DNA of 9,757 nucleotides from an uncultured Gemmatimonadota bacterium (GTDB lineage: Bacteria > Gemmatimonadota > Gemmatimonadetes > Gemmatimonadales > GWC2-71-9): contig CAJVYZ010000059.1 in assembly GCA_913009915.1 (NCBI GenBank), forward strand, positions 1-9,757, given 5' to 3'. Shown here piece after piece: positions 6,478 through 9,757 of the stretch (its first letter is position 1; the number at the start of each line of letters is the position of its first letter). The notes under the pieces are model-generated. The model did no database searches. It was not told the origin of the DNA and worked only from the letters and a program-made list of their open reading frames with translations. The position numbers were made by a program, and so were the translations under genes.

Positions 6478-6533
6478 TTGACAGGCTCTGGCGACGAGGG
6501 GAGCTTTCCCCGACCACGCACCGGACCAGGGGG
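6478..6533 (+). promoter_or_regulatory. Leader of the aminotransferase gene: -35-like hexamer, small hairpin and ribosome-binding site
   Basis: The 156-base divergent gap (6383-6538) contains a perfect TTGACA (6478-6483), but no good -10 at the expected distance (GAGCTT/AGCTTT at 6501-6507). A 5-bp hairpin GGGGA-GCTT-TCCCC covers 6498-6511. AGGGGG (6528-6533) ends 5 bases before the ATG and is a credible Shine-Dalgarno site. Only the ribosome-binding site is well supported; the promoter is tentative. I found no convincing promoter hexamers for the minus-strand gene in this gap. Confidence 0.4.
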
Positions 6534-6538
6534 CCAGG

Positions 6539-7750
6539 ATGGCCGAAGGACTGTCGGAAAATCTCGCGTATCTCGAACCGTCCCAGACGGTGGCGATCTC
6601 GAACGAGGCCAAGCGCCGCAAGGCGGCCGGGGAGGACGTCATCGATCTGGGAGTGGGCGAGCCGGACTTCGTGACGCCGGCGCGGGCGTCCCAGGCAGGG
6701 ATCGCGGCCATCAATCGGGGAAAGACTCACTACGCGCCCAACGCGGGTATTCCCGAGTTGCGCACCGCCATCGCGGCGAATCTGTCACGCATGAGCGACG
6801 GGCGGGCGGTCAATCCCGACAACATCATCATCACCACCGGCGCCAAGCAGGCGGTGTTCAACGCCTGCTTCGCCCTGTTCGGACCGCACGACAAAGTGCT
6901 GATTCCGACACCGGCGTGGGTGTCCTACCCCCAGATAGTGCGGCTGTCCCGAGCGGAACCGGTGCCGGTGCCGGGCGATCCTGAGTGGGGTCTCAAGGTG
7001 AGCGTCGACGATCTCGAGCGCCGGGTCGACAAGTTGACCAAGGGGCTCATCCTGAATTCCCCGTGCAATCCGACGGGATCGGTGTACACCTATTCGGAGT
7101 TGAAGGCGTTGGCTGAGTGGGCCCATGGGCACGGCATCTGGGTCATCTCGGATGAGATCTACCGGCTGATTTCCTATGGATCGAAGCCGGCGGCATCGAT
7201 GCTCGACCTCGATGACGAGCTCCTCGATCGCGCCGTCATCATCTACGGGGCGAGCAAGGCGTACGCCATGACCGGTTGGCGCATCGGGGCGGCCCTGGCG
7301 CCGACGCATTTGTTCCAAGCCATGTCGGCGATACAGTCCCACACGACCAGCGCCGCATCCCAGCCGTCGCAGTGGGCCGCGTTGGAGGCGTTTACCAGCG
7401 ACGAGGTTCAGGCGGACGTGGTGAAGATGGTGGCGGCGTTCCGCGAGCGGCGCGACTATCTGGTCCGGCGATTCCGGGAAGAGATGCCGGGCGTCGAGTT
7501 CGTCGAGCCGCACGGAGCGTTCTACTTCTTCTTCAGGATCGACACGCTGGTGGCCGACGGCGGTAGCCAGCGGTTCTGTCACGACTTGATGGACCAGACC
7601 GGAGTCGCGCTGGTCCCGGGGGCCGCGTTCGGAGACGACAAGTGGGTGCGATTGAGCTACGCGGTGTCGCTCGCGGAGCTGCGTGACGCGATGGACCGGA
7701 TCATCCCCTTCATCCAGGAACTGGCGTCCACCCGGGCGGCCTACGCCTGA
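6539..7750 (+). CDS. Class I PLP-dependent aminotransferase, probably aspartate aminotransferase (I-gamma type)
   Basis: 403 residues, the usual length. It should transfer an amino group between aspartate (or a related amino acid) and 2-oxoglutarate, using PLP in the cytoplasm. Visible motifs are GVGEPDF near residue 40, HYAPNAGIPELR, NSPCNPTG with Asn177, SDEIYR with Asp205 (pyridine nitrogen) and Tyr208, and the PLP-lysine segment GASKAYAMTGWRIG with Lys240. Arg371 in VRLSY is the expected carboxylate-binding arginine. The overall pattern resembles the AspC/AspB enzymes of Thermus and Bacillus; prephenate or other substrates cannot be excluded without modelling. The start is ATG at 6539 with AGGGGG upstream. 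It is divergent from the pseudohelicase gene and 42 bases upstream of the nuA-type nuclease gene, with no terminator seen between. Confidence 0.93.
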   Translation: MAEGLSENLAYLEPSQTVAISNEAKRRKAAGEDVIDLGVGEPDFVTPARASQAGIAAINRGKTHYAPNAGIPELRTAIAANLSRMSDGRAVNPDNIIITTGAKQAVFNACFALFGPHDKVLIPTPAWVSYPQIVRLSRAEPVPVPGDPEWGLKVSVDDLERRVDKLTKGLILNSPCNPTGSVYTYSELKALAEWAHGHGIWVISDEIYRLISYGSKPAASMLDLDDELLDRAVIIYGASKAYAMTGWRIGAALAPTHLFQAMSAIQSHTTSAASQPSQWAALEAFTSDEVQADVVKMVAAFRERRDYLVRRFREEMPGVEFVEPHGAFYFFFRIDTLVADGGSQRFCHDLMDQTGVALVPGAAFGDDKWVRLSYAVSLAELRDAMDRIIPFIQELASTRAAYA

Positions 7751-7780
7751 GCCGGTGCCCGGCCTCACCGCCGGTGCGCT

Positions 7781-7786
7781 TACATT
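7781..7786 (+). promoter_or_regulatory. Possible -10 element placed for a leaderless nurA transcript
   Basis: TACATT matches TANNNT and ends 6 bases before the ATG at 7793, where no Shine-Dalgarno sequence is visible. A start of transcription at or next to the ATG would give a leaderless message. No -35 partner was found, so this is weak. Confidence 0.25.
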
Positions 7787-7792
7787 TCATGC

Positions 7793-8734
7793 ATGCCAGC
7801 CGTCAGTACCGTCGGCCTGCGCCGGCTCCTGGGTCAGCGCGGGCTGACCCCCGCCACGTGGATCCCGGAAGCCAGTGAGGGTCGGGCCGAGGAGGCCACC
7901 ATCAGGCCGGCCCGTCTGGTCGAGGGTGAAGAGGTGGTGGCCCACCCGGTGGGCGCGGCCGAGCCGTGGCCCGACCCGGTGGCGTTCCTGGACGGAATTC
8001 AGCGATACCAGATCGTCGGCTACCTCGATGCGGCCCCACTGGTGGTGGCCCGGGTCGCGGCAGCGGTCAGGGAGCGACCCGGTCCCGGTCGCCGGCCGCG
8101 GTTGGCCGTGACGTTGGAGCGCCGCCTGGCGATCGGGCGGCCGGAGGTGCTCGACCTGGTCGCCGATGTGTTCGAAGGCGCGCGGCTCGTGCCGCTCGAC
8201 GGCAAGGTGGCGGGTCACCCCATCCGTGAGGTGCAGGCAGCGCGCAAGGTGGTCGACCGGGAGCGGGGAGCGCTGGAGCTCGAAGTCGGCCGGCAGTTCC
8301 GGGCCGAGTCGGACGCGTGGCTGGTCATCGATGGAGCGCTGTCGGAAGGTATCGACTGGGTGGCGGACCCGCGGATGATCGGGGTGGTCAAGAGTCACAG
8401 CACGCTGCCGTTCGGCGGGGCCGACCAGGTCGCCTACCTCAGGACACCGTACGCCCATCGGTCGTCGGTGTTCGCGCCGGGGACGAGGTCGCTGGCACCG
8501 GTCCACTCGTGGGCCCTCAGGCTGTGGCCCTGGGAAGGGGAAGACCTGTTTCACGGTCTGGTACGGATCGAGACGCGTGCCGGGGACGACACTCTCTCCC
8601 GGGTCGACCAACTATCACGATGGTTGCTGGCGGAACGGGCTCCGGTCAGCACGCCCGACCCGCGGTGGGACCGACTCCTCTATGGCATTCACGATGTCGA
8701 AGTGTATCTGCGAGCCCGGATGGGAACCCGATGA
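7793..8734 (+). CDS. nurA: NurA-type 5'-3' nuclease domain protein
   Basis: 313 residues. NurA nucleases use a two-metal RNase H-like core and work with HerA in DNA-end resection. Candidate active-site positions are Asp67 in FLDGIQRY, Asp180 in LVIDGALSEG, Lys200 in IGVVKSH and His300 in LLYGIHDVE; this order (DG, DG, K, H) is that of the NurA domain. The first 60 residues, before the domain, are not recognised. The stop overlaps the next start as ATGA, which indicates translational coupling with the HerA-like ATPase, and this neighbour is the strongest support for the call. The start is ATG at 7793, with no Shine-Dalgarno sequence. The motif matches are by eye; a diverged DUF of the same superfamily is possible. 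Confidence 0.75.
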   Translation: MPAVSTVGLRRLLGQRGLTPATWIPEASEGRAEEATIRPARLVEGEEVVAHPVGAAEPWPDPVAFLDGIQRYQIVGYLDAAPLVVARVAAAVRERPGPGRRPRLAVTLERRLAIGRPEVLDLVADVFEGARLVPLDGKVAGHPIREVQAARKVVDRERGALELEVGRQFRAESDAWLVIDGALSEGIDWVADPRMIGVVKSHSTLPFGGADQVAYLRTPYAHRSSVFAPGTRSLAPVHSWALRLWPWEGEDLFHGLVRIETRAGDDTLSRVDQLSRWLLAERAPVSTPDPRWDRLLYGIHDVEVYLRARMGTR

Positions 8735-9757
8735 TCGACATGACCAGCCCCAAGGCCGACCCGATCGGCCGAGTGGTCGCGACGGAACTCAAGCCGTCCA
8801 CCCCTCACCAGTTCTATTTCTGGACCAGTAGGGAAGCGCCCGTCGGGATCGGTACCATCGTACGGGTGGAGGACGAGTCGAGGGTGGTCTACGGGGTGGT
8901 GACGGAAGCGTTCGCCTACTCCGATCTGATGACGCCGCTGCACGACGTCATCGGCGCCGACGGCGATCCTGTTCTAGCCGGGCAACTGCCCACCGAGCGG
9001 GCCGAGATTCGTCTGTTCCTGGCGTCGGTGTTGCGCCAGCAGCCGGAGGAACCACTGCAGGCGGTGCCGTTGTCGTCGGTATACCAGGCCGACGATGCCG
9101 ACGTGGTCGCCGCGCTGCGGATGGACCTGTACACCTCGGGCGAGCGGCCAACCGCGATTCCGGTCGGCGTCTACTCCGCTGGTGGCCTGGAAGCGCCGGT
9201 GTATCTCGACGCCGACTTTCTGCTGGGACCGGAGGCGGCCCATCTGGGCATCACCGGCGTGTCGGGCCTGGCCACCAAGACCAGTGCCGTGGAGTTCATG
9301 CTGACCAGCATTTTCCAGACGTTCCCGGCCCACAAGGGGTCCGTGGCGGCGGTGTGCTTCAACGTGAAGGGGTCGGACCTGTGTTTCCTCGACCAGCCGG
9401 GGGACCTGACCGACGAGGACCGGGCGCTGTACCAGCGGCTGGGATTGACGCCTGAGCCGTTTGCCAACGTCCGCTACTACGCACCGTTCAAGCCGGACGG
9501 GGTCAATCTCAACACCCTGCGGACCCACGCCGACCTGGCCCACAATACCGAACCGCTGGTGTGGGGCCTGCGGGAAGTGCTGGACTACGCCGAGGTCCTG
9601 CTGAACCGGGACGACCTCGACGCCAAGGCGGATGCCTTCATCGATTTTCTGGGGGAGCGGGTGGTGGGGCGGGAATATCACGACCCGAGCCTCAGGGACG
9701 CACCATTCCAGGTTCAGACGTTTGCCGATCTCGAGGAATTCTTCCGGGCGATCTTCG
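8731..9757 (+). CDS. herA: HerA-type ATP-binding protein (HAS-barrel plus P-loop ATPase), 3' end beyond window
   Basis: At least 342 residues, running off the window; HerA proteins are usually 500-600. HerA is a hexameric DNA translocase that feeds DNA ends to NurA. Residues about 11-65 (IGRVVATEL, GIGTIVRVEDES, VVYGVVTEA) look like the HAS barrel. The segment IPVGVY, VYLDADFLLG, HLGITG leads into the P-loop region GVSGLATKTS (176-185, Lys183), which departs from the usual GMTGSGKS: T replaces the G before Lys and one residue is added. FNVKGSDLCFLD follows where the HerA DPHGEY-like segment is expected. Walker B and the C-terminal half are not in the window. The start is ATG at 8731, overlapping the nuclease stop by ATGA, with GGGAA 4 bases upstream; an ATG at 8740 is an alternative. 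Confidence 0.82.
   Translation, partial: MIDMTSPKADPIGRVVATELKPSTPHQFYFWTSREAPVGIGTIVRVEDESRVVYGVVTEAFAYSDLMTPLHDVIGADGDPVLAGQLPTERAEIRLFLASVLRQQPEEPLQAVPLSSVYQADDADVVAALRMDLYTSGERPTAIPVGVYSAGGLEAPVYLDADFLLGPEAAHLGITGVSGLATKTSAVEFMLTSIFQTFPAHKGSVAAVCFNVKGSDLCFLDQPGDLTDEDRALYQRLGLTPEPFANVRYYAPFKPDGVNLNTLRTHADLAHNTEPLVWGLREVLDYAEVLLNRDDLDAKADAFIDFLGERVVGREYHDPSLRDAPFQVQTFADLEEFFRAIF

Noticed and set aside
7787..8611. Long minus-strand frame of 274 codons opposite the nurA-type gene
   Set aside because: Arg/Pro/His-rich shadow composition without motifs; the plus-strand frame has the NurA-like motifs and an ATGA junction with the ATPase.

Overview
The window looks like the end of a contig from a high-GC bacterial chromosome, probably from a metagenome or draft genome assembly. 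Frequent non-ATG starts, a bacterial-type NurA/HerA pair and a DbpA-domain pseudohelicase would suit Gemmatimonadota or a similar soil/sediment lineage. That placement is inference and weak. All genes look like chromosomal housekeeping or core genome-maintenance genes. I see no insertion sequence, CRISPR array, tRNA or rRNA.

Positions 1-132 are not genomic. Positions 67-132 are an Illumina P7/TruSeq adapter with an 8-base index, and 1-66 is the poly-A/poly-T junk that follows adapter read-through. Real sequence starts at 133.

From 133 to 4376 four genes lie on the minus strand. In transcription order they are tdk (thymidine kinase), coaE (dephospho-CoA kinase), gcvH (glycine cleavage H protein) and gcvP (glycine dehydrogenase, C-terminus lost at the contig end). 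Two promoter-like sequences with identical -10 hexamers (TATCCT) and 17-base spacers precede tdk and gcvH. This suggests a tdk-coaE unit followed by a separately started gcvH-gcvP unit. An inverted repeat overlaps the gcvH -35 element.

A divergent 221-base region (4377-4597) separates tdk from a plus-strand HU-family gene (4598-4882). HU ends in three consecutive in-frame stop codons followed by three hairpins, the last an 11-bp GC-rich stem. Convergent to HU is a minus-strand gene (4985-6382) that keeps the layout of a DEAD-box RNA helicase with a C-terminal DbpA RNA-binding domain, but has lost recognisable ATPase and helicase motifs.

After a 156-base divergent region, the plus strand carries a class I aminotransferase (6539-7750), a NurA-type nuclease (7793-8734) and a HerA-type hexameric ATPase (8731 to the window end, incomplete). 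The last two overlap by ATGA and should act together in DNA-end processing. Their Walker A is a variant (GVSGLATKTS).

The most interesting items are the ATPase-dead DEAD-box-like protein and the variant HerA-NurA pair. The most practically important is the adapter, which adds 12 artificial residues to the apparent end of gcvP. I found no clear new multi-gene system.
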